The translations under genes were made by a program, and so were the position numbers. Below are positions 15,893 through 24,713 of a DNA stretch of 64,000 nucleotides, in pieces (the stretch's first letter is position 1; each line of letters opens with the position of its first letter). The stretch lies in NCBI RefSeq assembly GCF_042681025.1, contig NZ_JBHUER010000005.1:62001-126000 (forward strand), given 5' to 3'. The DNA is from Methylopila henanensis. Its GTDB lineage: Bacteria > Pseudomonadota > Alphaproteobacteria > Rhizobiales > Methylopilaceae. The notes under the pieces are model-generated. The model worked only from the letters and a program-made list of their open reading frames with translations. It searched no databases and was not told the origin of the DNA.

Positions 15893-16890
15893 GTTCGGAC
15901 CGTCTCTCCGCCCGCAGGATCGCGCTGCTCGCGCTCGTCCTGCTCGCGACCGCCGCCGTGCCGTTCTGGCTGCCGCTGATGGTCGAGGACTACTGGGTCG
16001 ACATCGCCGCCGAGATCCTGATCTGGAGCCTGTTCGCCGCCAGCGTGAACCTGCTCTACGGCTATGGCGGCCTGCTGTCGTTCGGCCAGGCGCTCTATTT
16101 CGGCGTCGGGGCCTATGGCGTCGCCTTCGGCCTGCAGCATTTCGGGCTCGGCTTCTGGGGCTCGATGAGCCTCGGGGTGGTCGCTGCGACGGCGATGGCG
16201 GCGGTGGCGGGCGTGTTCGCGGTCCGCCTCACCTGGCACTACTTCAGCATCATCACGATCGTCTTCGGTCTGATCCTCTATCTGCTGACGATCGGCGCCA
16301 AGGACCTGACCGGCGGCGACGACGGCCTGTCGCTCAGCCTGCCGCCGTTCTTCGCCATGGGCGGCCTCGAGCTCGATCTGTTCGACTCGACGGTCCAGTA
16401 CCTGTTCATCCTGTTCTTCGTGGGCCTGTGCTACCTCGCGATGTGGGTCGTGCTCCGCAGCCCCTTCGGCTACGGCCTGAAGGCGGTGCGCGAGAACGCC
16501 GGCCGGGCGGGGCTGATCGGGCTCGACGCCTTCTGGCTGCGCTACGCCGCCTTCGTCATGGCCGGCTTCCTCGCCGGGATGGGCGGCGCGCTGTTCGCCC
16601 TGTTCTCCCGCTACGCCTCCGCTCAGTACATGTACTGGACCGTGTCCGGCGAGGGCGTGATCTGGACCATCGTCGGCGGCGCCGGGACCCTGTTCGGGCC
16701 CCTGCTCGGGACCGCCGCGCTGATCGTGCTGCGCGAAGAGATTTCGTCGATCTGGGAACACTATCTGATGGCGCTCGGCGTGATCGTCATCCTGATGGTC
16801 ACCTTCGCCCCCCGCGGCTTCGCCGGGCTGATGGAGAGCGCCGCGCGGCGGCTCCGCCGGCCCTCTTCCGCCCCTGCGCAGAGCGAGTGA
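15889..16890 (+). CDS. livM: Branched-chain amino acid-type ABC permease (LivM family), second copy
   Basis: A 333-residue LivM-type permease, clearly paralogous to the preceding gene. Shared stretches are WSLFAASVNLLYGYGGLLSFGQALYFGVG and FGYGLKAVRENAGRAGLIGLDAFWLRY. About eight to ten membrane helices. Translationally coupled to the upstream copy by an ATGA overlap and followed by livG after five bases. The two copies have diverged clearly outside the motifs, so this is not a recent duplication. Having two LivM plus one LivH in one operon is unusual for this family. Confidence 0.9.
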   Translation: MSSDRLSARRIALLALVLLATAAVPFWLPLMVEDYWVDIAAEILIWSLFAASVNLLYGYGGLLSFGQALYFGVGAYGVAFGLQHFGLGFWGSMSLGVVAATAMAAVAGVFAVRLTWHYFSIITIVFGLILYLLTIGAKDLTGGDDGLSLSLPPFFAMGGLELDLFDSTVQYLFILFFVGLCYLAMWVVLRSPFGYGLKAVRENAGRAGLIGLDAFWLRYAAFVMAGFLAGMGGALFALFSRYASAQYMYWTVSGEGVIWTIVGGAGTLFGPLLGTAALIVLREEISSIWEHYLMALGVIVILMVTFAPRGFAGLMESAARRLRRPSSAPAQSE

Positions 16891-16895
16891 GGCCG

Positions 16896-17657
16896 ATGCC
16901 CCCTGTGATGGAAATCTCCGGCCTGACCAAGTCCTTCGGGGGCCTCGTCGCGGTCAACGGCGTCGACCTCGTGCTGCCCGGCGGCGAACTGCACGCGATC
17001 ATCGGCCCGAACGGCGCGGGCAAGACCACCTTCTTCAACCTGATCTCGGGCTTCCTCCGGGCGGACAAGGGCTCGGTCCGGTTCCTCGGCCACGACATCG
17101 CGGGCCTGCCGACCCACCGGATCAGCCGGCTCGGCATGGCGCGCACGCTGCAGGTCAAGAGCGTCTTCAACGGGCTTTCGGTCTACGAGAACGTCTGGAT
17201 CGCGGCGCAGAGCCGGTCCCGCTTCCTCAATCCTTTCCGCCCCGCCCACAGCTACGCCGCCACCGCGCGGAAGGTCGACGAGGTCATGGAGCGCGCGGGC
17301 GTCGCCCGGCACCGCGACGCGCTCGCCGGCAACCTGTCCTATGGCGATCAGGCCCTGCTGGAGATCGCGATCGCGCTCGCGACCGAGCCGCGCCTGCTGC
17401 TGCTGGACGAGCCGGTCGCCGGCATGAGCCCGGAGGAGACCGACCGCACGGTCGCGACCGTGCGGGAGCTGTCGAAGACCGTCGACGTGGTGCTGATCGA
17501 GCACGACATGGAAGTCGTCTTCGACATCGCCGACACGATCACCGTGATGAACCAGGGCGCGGTTCTGCGCCAGGGCACGCCGGCCGAGATCGCGGCCGAC
17601 CCGCGCGTGCAGGACGTCTATCTGGGCGTGCCGGAGGACGAAGATGCTGAAGGTTGA
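16896..17657 (+). CDS. livG: ABC transporter ATP-binding protein (LivG family)
   Basis: A 253-residue ATPase. Walker A is GPNGAGKTTF, the signature is LSYGDQ (a common LivG/UrtD variant of LSGGQ), Walker B is LLLLDEPVAGM, and the switch His lies in IEHDMEVV. It energises the transporter together with LivF. It starts five bases after the second livM, and the end overlaps livF by 14 bases, so the two ATPases are probably made in equal amounts. Cytoplasmic side of the membrane. Confidence 0.93.
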   Translation: MPPVMEISGLTKSFGGLVAVNGVDLVLPGGELHAIIGPNGAGKTTFFNLISGFLRADKGSVRFLGHDIAGLPTHRISRLGMARTLQVKSVFNGLSVYENVWIAAQSRSRFLNPFRPAHSYAATARKVDEVMERAGVARHRDALAGNLSYGDQALLEIAIALATEPRLLLLDEPVAGMSPEETDRTVATVRELSKTVDVVLIEHDMEVVFDIADTITVMNQGAVLRQGTPAEIAADPRVQDVYLGVPEDEDAEG

Positions 17658-18345
17658 GGGCCTCCACGCCCATTACGGCAAGAGCCACGTGTTGCGGGGG
17701 GTGAACCTCCATGTGAAGCCCGGCGAGGCCGTCGGGCTTCTCGGCCGCAACGGCGTCGGCAAGACCACGACGATGCGCGCGATCATGCGGCTGATGCCCT
17801 CGGCGACGGGCTCCGTCACCTTCGACGGCAAGCCGCTCGACGGCGTGGAGCCGTTCAAGGTCGCGCCGCTCGGTCTCGGCATCGTCCCGCAGGGGCGGCG
17901 GCTGTTTCCGAAGCTGACGGTCTACGAGAACCTCTGCCTCGGCCTCGCCAAGGATCCGAGCGTCACCGAGCTCGGCGACATCTTCGAGCGCTTCCCGCGC
18001 CTGAAGGAGCGCCTGACGCAGCTCGCTGGAACGCTGTCGGGAGGCGAGCAGCAGCAGCTCGCCATCGCCCGCTGCCTGGTGATGAACCCGAAGATGATCC
18101 TCTTCGACGAGCCGACGGAAGGCATCATGCCGAAGCTCGTCGCCCAAATCCGCCGTCAGATCAAAGACATCAACAAGAGCGGCATCTCCATCCTTCTCGT
18201 GGAGCAGAACATCAAGAGCGCGATCGAGATTTGCGATCGCATCTACATCATGGAGAAGGGCGAGATCTGCTTCGAGGGGCCGGCGGAGGCCCTGAAGAAC
18301 GATCAGGACATCGTGCATCGCTATCTCGGCGTGGCCCTGCGCTGA
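17644..18345 (+). CDS. livF: ABC transporter ATP-binding protein (LivF family)
   Basis: A 233-residue ATPase with Walker A GRNGVGKTTTM, signature LSGGEQQQLA, Walker B MILFDEPTEG and switch His region LVEQNIKSA. LivF subunits form the second nucleotide-binding domain of HAAT transporters. The start overlaps livG by 14 bases. The substrate-binding protein gene follows after 31 bases. The pattern GIVPQGRRLFPKLTVYENL is typical of LivF/UrtE. Confidence 0.93.
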   Translation: MLKVEGLHAHYGKSHVLRGVNLHVKPGEAVGLLGRNGVGKTTTMRAIMRLMPSATGSVTFDGKPLDGVEPFKVAPLGLGIVPQGRRLFPKLTVYENLCLGLAKDPSVTELGDIFERFPRLKERLTQLAGTLSGGEQQQLAIARCLVMNPKMILFDEPTEGIMPKLVAQIRRQIKDINKSGISILLVEQNIKSAIEICDRIYIMEKGEICFEGPAEALKNDQDIVHRYLGVALR

Positions 18346-18376
18346 GAGCGGTTTCCGGAGACGAAGGACACAAGCC

Positions 18377-19648
18377 ATGACCACGTCGCGTCGCAGTTTT
18401 CTCCAGCTCGCGCTCGCCGGCGGCGCGTCGGTTCCGACGCTCCACCTGATGAGCGGGATCGCGTCCGCCGCCTCGAGCTCGGACCCGATCGTCATCGGCC
18501 ATCAGGCTGACCTCACGGGCGGCATCTCCTCCTGGGGCTACTGGCTCGACAAGTCGGCCAAGGCCGCGGTGGACCACATCAACGCCAATGGCGGGATCGC
18601 CGGGCGCGAGATCAAGTATGTGGTCGAGGACTCCGAGAGCAATCCGCCCAGCGGCGCCCGCAAGTTCCGCTCGCTGGTGCAGCGCTCCAAGGCCGATTTC
18701 GTGATCGGCGCGGTGCAGTCGGGCGTGAACCTCGCCACCTGCCCGATCGCGAAGGAGCTGAAGACGCTCTACATCCCGAACGGCATGGCCGAGGAGATGA
18801 CCGGCTCGGCCGGCAACCGCTACGTCTTCCGCACCGGCTCCGACACCTATTCGCAGGCCGCGGCGGGCGCGAAATGGGCCGCCGAGCAGCTCGGAAAGAC
18901 CTGGACTTTCGTCTTCGCCGACTACGGCTGGGGCTGGAGCCACTTCAACGAGCACAAGAAGGTGCTGGAGAGCATTGGCGCGACCGTGAACCCGCCGATC
19001 GCGGTGCCGCTCGACGCCAAGGACATGCTGCCGTACCTCGCCAAGATCCCGGACAACACCGAGGTTCTGTACTCGCTGTTCTTCGGCTCGCAGTCGGTGG
19101 CGTTCTACACCCAGGCCAACTCGATGGGCGTGAACAAGCGCACGAAGCTCTACTCTGTCGTCTGCGGCCATGAGGCGATCTCGCCGGCCGACCTCGGCGG
19201 CGCCTCGGAAGGCGCGCATCTGCTCGAGTACCTGCCGCGCCAGCTCAAGCACCAGGACACCGAATACAATCGCAAGATTCGTGAGCTGATGAAGGTCGAC
19301 CCGGTGAACGGCCAGGAGGAGGGCTCGAGCCGCATCATCGCCGGCAGCCACTACTGGGCGACCTGGGAGGCCGTGTTCTTCATCAAGGAGGCGGTCGAGA
19401 AAAGCGGCTGGAAGACCAAGAAGGACACGCCAGAGGTCATCCTCGCGCTCGAAGGCATGAGCGTCGAGGAATCGCTCGCCCACCCCCAAGGCGCGAAGAC
19501 CATCCGCGCCCAGGACCACAAGGCGATCATCGACTTCAAGATGAGCAAGGTCCAGGACGGCAAGATCGAGATGCTGCACGCCATCCCCGCCAAGGACATC
19601 GTGCAGTTCTTCCCGCCGCGGGTCGACTTCACCCAGGAGAAGGTCTGA
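18377..19648 (+). CDS. ABC transporter substrate-binding protein (HAAT type), Tat-exported
   Basis: A 423-residue periplasmic binding protein of the Peripla_BP_6 (Leu/Ile/Val- or amide-binding) family. The N-terminus carries a twin-arginine signal (TTSRRSFLQLALAGGAS) with cleavage near residue 32 (IASAAS), so it is exported folded. The mature domain begins DPIVIGHQADLTGG. It is the last transporter gene of the operon, 31 bases after livF. The family binds branched-chain amino acids, short amides, urea or aromatic acids; the ligand cannot be assigned. The upstream nitrilase makes a nitrogenous organic compound plausible. Confidence 0.9.
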   Translation: MTTSRRSFLQLALAGGASVPTLHLMSGIASAASSSDPIVIGHQADLTGGISSWGYWLDKSAKAAVDHINANGGIAGREIKYVVEDSESNPPSGARKFRSLVQRSKADFVIGAVQSGVNLATCPIAKELKTLYIPNGMAEEMTGSAGNRYVFRTGSDTYSQAAAGAKWAAEQLGKTWTFVFADYGWGWSHFNEHKKVLESIGATVNPPIAVPLDAKDMLPYLAKIPDNTEVLYSLFFGSQSVAFYTQANSMGVNKRTKLYSVVCGHEAISPADLGGASEGAHLLEYLPRQLKHQDTEYNRKIRELMKVDPVNGQEEGSSRIIAGSHYWATWEAVFFIKEAVEKSGWKTKKDTPEVILALEGMSVEESLAHPQGAKTIRAQDHKAIIDFKMSKVQDGKIEMLHAIPAKDIVQFFPPRVDFTQEKV

Positions 19649-19656
19649 TCCGGAGG

Positions 19657-19679
19657 GCCGCCGCCGGTCAGGCGGCGGC
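19657..19679. repeat. Strong hairpin after the binding-protein gene
   Basis: GCCGCCGCC-GGTCA-GGCGGCGGC, a perfect nine-base stem without T tract, nine bases after the stop. It may attenuate read-through into the 19707 gene or stabilise the binding-protein mRNA. Confidence 0.5.
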
Positions 19680-19706
19680 GCTCCCTCATCGCGGAGGAAG
19701 CTGATC

Positions 19707-20321
19707 ATGCGGCATGTCGCTGCTGGAGTCGTCGTCGCCTTCGCGGCGCTTGCGCTGCCCTACCTCGTCTACGCAGCGCTGGCGTTCAAGACCTTCGGGA
19801 TGTTCGCGCCGTCGGGATATCTGCCGACCGAGGCGCTCTCGGTCGCGGCCGCCGGCGGCGACCTCGGCGCGCTCTGGCGGGCGCCGGCGCTCAGCCTCAA
19901 CGTCACCAGCGGGGAGCTGATCGCGGCCATGTACGAGGTCACGGTCGGGGCCGTCATGCTGGCGATGGCCCTCGGCGCGGCCTTCGCGTTCAACCGCAGT
20001 CGGCGGACGGCCTGCGCCCGGCCGACCGCCGCGGGCGTCGGCGGCGGCGGCGTGCTGGCCTCGATCATCGGCGCCCACACCGCGCTGCTCGGCTGCTGCG
20101 GCGGCGCGGGGGCGGGGGGCATCCTGTCGCTCGCGGGCGCGGGCGCCTTCGCGGGCGGACTGGCGGCGCTCGGTCAGCCGCTGCAGCTGCTGTTCGCCGT
20201 GGCGCTCGTGGCCGACGCGCTGCGTGGTCCGCGCGGGCGCGCCGCCCCGCCGTCGCAGGCGCAAGACCCGATCGCGGCGGCGCGGTCGGCGACGACAGGG
20301 ACGGTCGGGCTGGGCGCCTGA
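19707..20321 (+). CDS. Hypothetical multi-pass membrane protein
   Basis: A 204-residue protein with four to five hydrophobic helices: near residues 3-32, 72-95 (AAMYEVTVGAVMLAMALGAAFAF), 110-150 and 155-175. The third contains a Cys pair in a Gly-rich run (HTALLGCCGGAGAGG). A hydrophilic tail follows. It starts 58 bases after the ABC binding-protein gene on the same strand, separated by a hairpin, and may be the operon's last gene. The Cys pair within a helix recalls metal or redox membrane proteins, but no family is recognised and no function is claimed. Confidence 0.65.
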   Translation: MRHVAAGVVVAFAALALPYLVYAALAFKTFGMFAPSGYLPTEALSVAAAGGDLGALWRAPALSLNVTSGELIAAMYEVTVGAVMLAMALGAAFAFNRSRRTACARPTAAGVGGGGVLASIIGAHTALLGCCGGAGAGGILSLAGAGAFAGGLAALGQPLQLLFAVALVADALRGPRGRAAPPSQAQDPIAAARSATTGTVGLGA

Positions 20322-20426
20322 GGCCCCGCCCGGCGCGTCATGGTTCGGACTCCGGAGACGAAGCGAAGGCCGGGCCGCTTCGTCCGCGTCGCCGCTATAG
20401 CTGGTTCACGGTTTGGCGCCGGGTCG

Positions 20427-21248
20427 TCAGCAATGGACCGAGACATTGTGGTAGAGGTCGACCGGCGTCGCCGTTCCGCCGGACAACGACCATGTCGAGA
20501 CATAGACGCTCGATCCCGAAGGATACGCCGATGCATAGTAGTAGCCGCCATCAATATTGACGTGAACTGAACAGAGCTGAAGATTGCGGTCGACGTCGAT
20601 CTTGTAGCTTCCTGTTGCGATTTTGGAGGTGGCGAGAATACGGGTGGTTCCGGCGTAGGCGGTGCCATCGTAATTCATGTACACCTGAATTTGCGGCGCA
20701 TAGTAGCCGGTGACGTCGCCGACAACCTTGGTGGCTGCGCTCGCATAGATTGACAACTGGCCGGTGGCGCCGAGCGCCACGGTCGCGGCGCCGGTGATGC
20801 TGGCTCCGGATCGGTAGTTGAGGACCGCCGTGGCCGGCCGCGGCGTGTCGGAGGCGAACGCCCGGAGGAAGCCGGTGCCCGTCGGTCCGTTTGCGGTGAG
20901 GTTGATCGCCACAGCCTTGGCCGAAGCGGGGATGCCGCATCCGACGGCGGGGCCTCCTTGCGTGCTGAAATCGCTCGCCCCCGCGATCTGGTAAGACTTG
21001 GTCTGAGTCGCCGTCATAGTGGCGGCGTTCGAGAACGCGCGGCATGGTGTGATCGGCGTGTAGACCAGCTCAGTCGGATTGGGCTGAGGGGCCGATATCG
21101 CCGCGATCTCCGAGGACCGAGGCTTAGACGTCTCCGTTCCTAAGGCGCCTTTGTTGACCGGCCGGTCGCGTTCGGCGGACAGGGCGATCGAATTCGCCGA
21201 GAGTAGGAATGCTGCAGTCGCGCACAAAAATGAAAGCATAATACGCAT
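20427..21248 (-). CDS. Secreted beta-domain protein of unknown function
   Basis: A 273-residue protein with a signal peptide (MRIMLSFLCATAAFLLSANSIALSA). A domain follows that reads YTPITPCRAFSN, then AVAINLTANGPTGTGFLRAF, ATAVLNYRSGASI and VVGDVTGYY (residues about 60-190). This is the recurrent extracellular beta-domain (opening PxRxxDTR and closing VDVTGYY) seen in many actinobacterial and some proteobacterial secreted proteins. The remaining 80 residues form a second Tyr/Ser-rich beta region ending in Cys. There is no anchor, so it is probably periplasmic or secreted. It stands alone. The domain's function is unknown. Confidence 0.75.
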   Translation of the reverse strand: MRIMLSFLCATAAFLLSANSIALSAERDRPVNKGALGTETSKPRSSEIAAISAPQPNPTELVYTPITPCRAFSNAATMTATQTKSYQIAGASDFSTQGGPAVGCGIPASAKAVAINLTANGPTGTGFLRAFASDTPRPATAVLNYRSGASITGAATVALGATGQLSIYASAATKVVGDVTGYYAPQIQVYMNYDGTAYAGTTRILATSKIATGSYKIDVDRNLQLCSVHVNIDGGYYYASAYPSGSSVYVSTWSLSGGTATPVDLYHNVSVHC

Positions 21249-21386
21249 GGTCGCCTCCCTCTATTTTTGACAAGGGAGCGTGCGCCTTAATAAAGGAAAG
21301 AAAATCCGCATTACCACCTATTCAGTCAGCAGATGTCAGGACGGCGCTCAAGCCGATCGAGAGGCCTGCTCGCTTGTGGCGCGCCG

Positions 21387-21668
21387 TCACCGCGGACGCG
21401 CGGAGCGGACGGCGCGGGGCGTCTCGCAGGGCAGCGGCGGCCGGATCTCCATCCAGAGCATCTGCATCTGGGCGTCCTTGTGGCTCATGCGCATGAGCAG
21501 GCGGTCGTCGAACTCGACGATCGCGCCGGAGCGGCGGCTGATCACGGCCCAGGACGTCTCCCGTCCCGCCACGAGCTGCACCAGCTGGAAGCGTTCGCTC
21601 CGGTCCGGCTGGATCGTGGGAGCGGGCGACCGATTCGTTTGCGTGTAGTCGGCTCTCTTGTCCTGCAC
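21387..21668 (-). CDS. Small conserved protein, paralogue of the 9749-9952 product
   Basis: A 93-residue protein. The start is GTG at 21668 behind AGGAG. A polar N-terminal 25 residues are followed by ERFQLVQLVAGRETSWAVIS, an IVEFDDRLLMRM segment and an Arg/Pro-rich tail. The core aligns with the 67-residue product of 9749-9952 (RF-x2-VQL, TSWAV, G-x-VE, RLL). It lies 50 bases downstream of the TPR-glycosyltransferase start of transcription order break, on the same strand as that gene, and could be the last gene of its unit. No family is recognised. Longer in-frame readings run through the glycosyltransferase gene and are not credible. Confidence 0.62.
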   Translation of the reverse strand: MQDKRADYTQTNRSPAPTIQPDRSERFQLVQLVAGRETSWAVISRRSGAIVEFDDRLLMRMSHKDAQMQMLWMEIRPPLPCETPRAVRSARPR

Positions 21669-21718
21669 TGTCGTCTCCTGCCTCTGTCGTCGATGCGGGA
21701 AGTCGGAAGGAACTGCTG

Positions 21719-24580
21719 CTAGTAGGTCGCGGCCCAGTGCTTGCCGGCGCGCTTGTAGCGCGCCGACCGGGCGGCGTAGACGACGCGCCGGAACGCCGGG
21801 AGATCCCAGATGCGGACGTCGGCCGCGAAGTCGCCGTCGGCGCGCCGGGCGATGTGGCTCGCCACGTGTCGGGTCAGCAGGCCAGGTCCGGTCGCGAGCC
21901 AGAGCGACTCGCCGGCGCCCTGCAGCGTCGCCGCGGTCGCCTCCTCGAGCGCCTGCGTCACGACCGGGTGGCCCGGCGACGCGGCGACGAAGTTGTTGCC
22001 GACCGTGCCGAGGAACTCCTGGTAGCTGACAAGGCCGTCGGCGCCTTCGATCAACGTCGACAACGGGGCGGCGCAATAGTCGTCGGCGTCGAGATAGACG
22101 CCGCCCTCCGAGCTGAGCAGCGCGAGGCGCAGGATGTCGGCGCGCATGGCGGCGTGCCGTGCGACCGAATAGGCCTTCAACGGCTCAGGGTTCGAAAGCG
22201 TCCCGAGAAAGGCGCGCGCGGACTGGTCGTCCCAGCTTTTGTACTCGAGGTCGCGATTGACCGAGGCGGCGCGGTCCATCAGGTAGCGGATTTCCGGCGG
22301 GGGGTCCCGGTCCCAGTACTGGTGCAGCGTCCGCGGGATGCGGCTTGTCCCGGAGGAGCAGCGGCGCGCCCGCGCGAGCCTTCCGGTGCGCGAGAGCGCG
22401 AGCAGGAGGCCGACGGCGGGCCCGAGGCCGGAGGCGTCGGCGGCCGCGCGCCCGGCGGCGGCGCGGAGCAGCGCTTCGTCGCCTTCCCGCAGGGCGGCGG
22501 CGAGCGCGCGGGTGTCCTCCGGATTGAGCCGCAGTTCGTTGACGATCTGCCCGAACAGATGGCGGAAGCGGTGTCCGTCGAGCCGCGGCGCGCCGCCGGC
22601 CGGGTTCGACGGGACGAGCAGCAGGGTCTCCCACGCCAGCGCGTCGTCGAACATGTTGGCGGCGGCGAGCGCGAGCCAGGCCGCGCTCTTGGCGTCGTTG
22701 GGCGCCGTCTCCAGCGCCGCGCGCGCGAGCCGCATCGCGAGGGGATAATCCTGCCGCAGGAAGGCCAGGGTCATCTCGAACCGCAGCCGGACCGCGTCGC
22801 TCTGGCGGCCGCCGGGCGGCCACACTTCGAGAACCTGCTCGGCCTCGGCCCAACGGCCGCAGTCCAGCAGGCATTCGACCAGAAGCTGCTCGTCCGCGAC
22901 GGAGCGTGAGGGGATGGCGCGGAGAACGTCGATCGCCGTCTCGATCTTCCCGGCGTTGCGCAGGCTGCGAAGCCAGCGGAGCCGCCGTGACGGATCGTCG
23001 GGAAACCGCTCGGCGTCGCGGCGGAAGGCCTCGCTCGCGCCGTCGAGGTCGCCCGAAAGCGTCGCCTGCCGGGCGCGCATGCCGGCAAGCTTGCTGGTGT
23101 AGGGGTGGGCCGCCTCAAGCCGGTCGATCGCCCGCGCGGCCGCGACGGCGTCGTCGCCGGAAAGCAGCGCTTCGCACTGCTCGATCAGCAGCTCCTCGGC
23201 GTCTGGCCGACGCTCCAGCGCGGCGGCCAGAACCTCCGCCGCCTCGGCGTCGCGGCCCTGCCTGCCAAGGGCGCGCGCCCAGCGGATCTGGGCGCCGGGG
23301 TCGAGCGGGTTCTCGGCCGCGCTTGCGGCGTAGAGGCGCTCCGCCTCGGCGGGATCGTTCATGGCGCTGGCGAGGTCGGCGCGCAGCGTGACGAGCCGTC
23401 GGTCGCCCGGCCGTCGGGCTTCGAGCGCGGCGAGCTCTTCGCGGGCCTTGCCCCAGAAGCCGGCGACCCGGAACTGGATGGCGCGTTCGACCGCGAGCTC
23501 GAACGTGTCCGTCTGGGGATCGACCGTAAGGCAGGCGAGCGCCTCACGGCGGCGACCCAGCCTGCCAAGCGCCCTCGACCAGCGGATGCGACGCGCGGAA
23601 TCGCCGGGATGCTCGCGCGCGTCGCGAGCGTAGATCGCTTCGGCGGCGGCGTAATCCAACGCCGCCTCCGCGAGCCCGGCCCGCAACGCCGGCAGGCGGC
23701 TGTGCCCGGGCTGAAGGCGCATGACGGCGTCGACGTCGGCCTGCGCGTCGTCGATCCGACCGACGCTTTTCAGAAGCGCGGCCCGCTCGATCAGCAGCCC
23801 GACCGCGTCCGGGTTGAGTTCGAGCCCGTCGGACAGCACGGCGATGGCCTGATCCGGCCGCGACAGCCGGCCCAGCACCCGAATCCAGCGCATGCGCCGG
23901 GTGGGGTCCGCGGGATGCGCCTCGACGTCACGCGCATAGACCGCCTCGGCCTCGACGAACTGCCCCGTCGCCTCCGCGAGTTCGCCGGTCAGGATCGGAA
24001 TGCGGAAATGGCCCGGAGAAACCCGGCTCAAGGTTTCGATGTCGCCGCGGGCCGCTTCGAAGCGGCCGTCCTGCCGCAGCAGCGCCGCGCGCTCGACCAG
24101 CAGCCCTACGGCTTCGGGCGAGAAGCTCAGGCCGGCGTCGAGCGCGTCGATCGCCTCGCGCTGCCGGCCGAGCTTGATCAGCGCCTTCGCCCAGCGCAGC
24201 GTCCGCGTCGGATCGCCGGGATAGGCGGCGGAGTCCGCGGCGAAGATCGCTTCCGCCTCGCGCAGATCGCCGGCGGCGTCCGCGAGCTCTCCCTTGAGAA
24301 TGGGGAGGCGGGAATGGCCGGGCGCCAGGCGCTCGGCGTCGCGCAGGGTCGCGGCGGCGGCTGCGAAGTCCTTCGTCCGGGTCTGGCAGATGGCGAGTTC
24401 GAGCAGCAGGTCGGGCGACCTCGCCACCTTCAGGCCGTCGCGCAGCACATCGAGCGCGTCGTCGTGACGGGATTGCTTGATCAGCAGCCGCGCCAGCTGC
24501 GCCCGGGCCGCGACATTAGCCGGCTTTTTGGCGCATTCGTTGAAGAGCCACGTCTCGTCACGCTGGGCCAATGCGCTCAA
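21719..24580 (-). CDS. TPR-repeat protein with C-terminal sugar transferase domain
   Basis: A 953-residue protein. About 700 N-terminal residues are tandem TPR-like helical repeats of roughly 68 residues, each with a phrase such as EAEAIFAADSAAYPGDPTRTLRW or EAVYARDVEAHPADPTRRMRW. Residues about 745-953 form a DXD-type glycosyltransferase (Gly_transf_sug, OCH1-like): IPRTLHQYWDRDPPPEI, then the metal-binding DAD at 831-833 inside GGVYLDADDYC. The DAD motif predicts nucleotide-sugar binding. It starts with TTG at 24580 behind GGGGAG. No signal peptide. The Hint-domain gene lies upstream on the same strand. The acceptor (protein or polysaccharide) is unknown. Confidence 0.85.
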   Translation of the reverse strand: MSALAQRDETWLFNECAKKPANVAARAQLARLLIKQSRHDDALDVLRDGLKVARSPDLLLELAICQTRTKDFAAAAATLRDAERLAPGHSRLPILKGELADAAGDLREAEAIFAADSAAYPGDPTRTLRWAKALIKLGRQREAIDALDAGLSFSPEAVGLLVERAALLRQDGRFEAARGDIETLSRVSPGHFRIPILTGELAEATGQFVEAEAVYARDVEAHPADPTRRMRWIRVLGRLSRPDQAIAVLSDGLELNPDAVGLLIERAALLKSVGRIDDAQADVDAVMRLQPGHSRLPALRAGLAEAALDYAAAEAIYARDAREHPGDSARRIRWSRALGRLGRRREALACLTVDPQTDTFELAVERAIQFRVAGFWGKAREELAALEARRPGDRRLVTLRADLASAMNDPAEAERLYAASAAENPLDPGAQIRWARALGRQGRDAEAAEVLAAALERRPDAEELLIEQCEALLSGDDAVAAARAIDRLEAAHPYTSKLAGMRARQATLSGDLDGASEAFRRDAERFPDDPSRRLRWLRSLRNAGKIETAIDVLRAIPSRSVADEQLLVECLLDCGRWAEAEQVLEVWPPGGRQSDAVRLRFEMTLAFLRQDYPLAMRLARAALETAPNDAKSAAWLALAAANMFDDALAWETLLLVPSNPAGGAPRLDGHRFRHLFGQIVNELRLNPEDTRALAAALREGDEALLRAAAGRAAADASGLGPAVGLLLALSRTGRLARARRCSSGTSRIPRTLHQYWDRDPPPEIRYLMDRAASVNRDLEYKSWDDQSARAFLGTLSNPEPLKAYSVARHAAMRADILRLALLSSEGGVYLDADDYCAAPLSTLIEGADGLVSYQEFLGTVGNNFVAASPGHPVVTQALEEATAATLQGAGESLWLATGPGLLTRHVASHIARRADGDFAADVRIWDLPAFRRVVYAARSARYKRAGKHWAATY

Positions 24581-24713
24581 CTGGGGGCTCCCCGATGTCG
24601 AACAGGAATCGGTCGAATGCGGAAGACGAGAGGGAGGGTTTGTCTGGCCTAACGGCGGCCAGTCGCTCGCGCGGGCGGAGGGGCTGGGAGCCTCCCCGCC
24701 CGCGCAGGCTGTC

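Noticed and set aside
21719..24580. Repeated units at DNA level as a possible CRISPR or satellite array
   Set aside because: The periodicity (about 204 bases) is that of TPR-like coding units; the repeats are diverged and there are no conserved repeat-spacer blocks.
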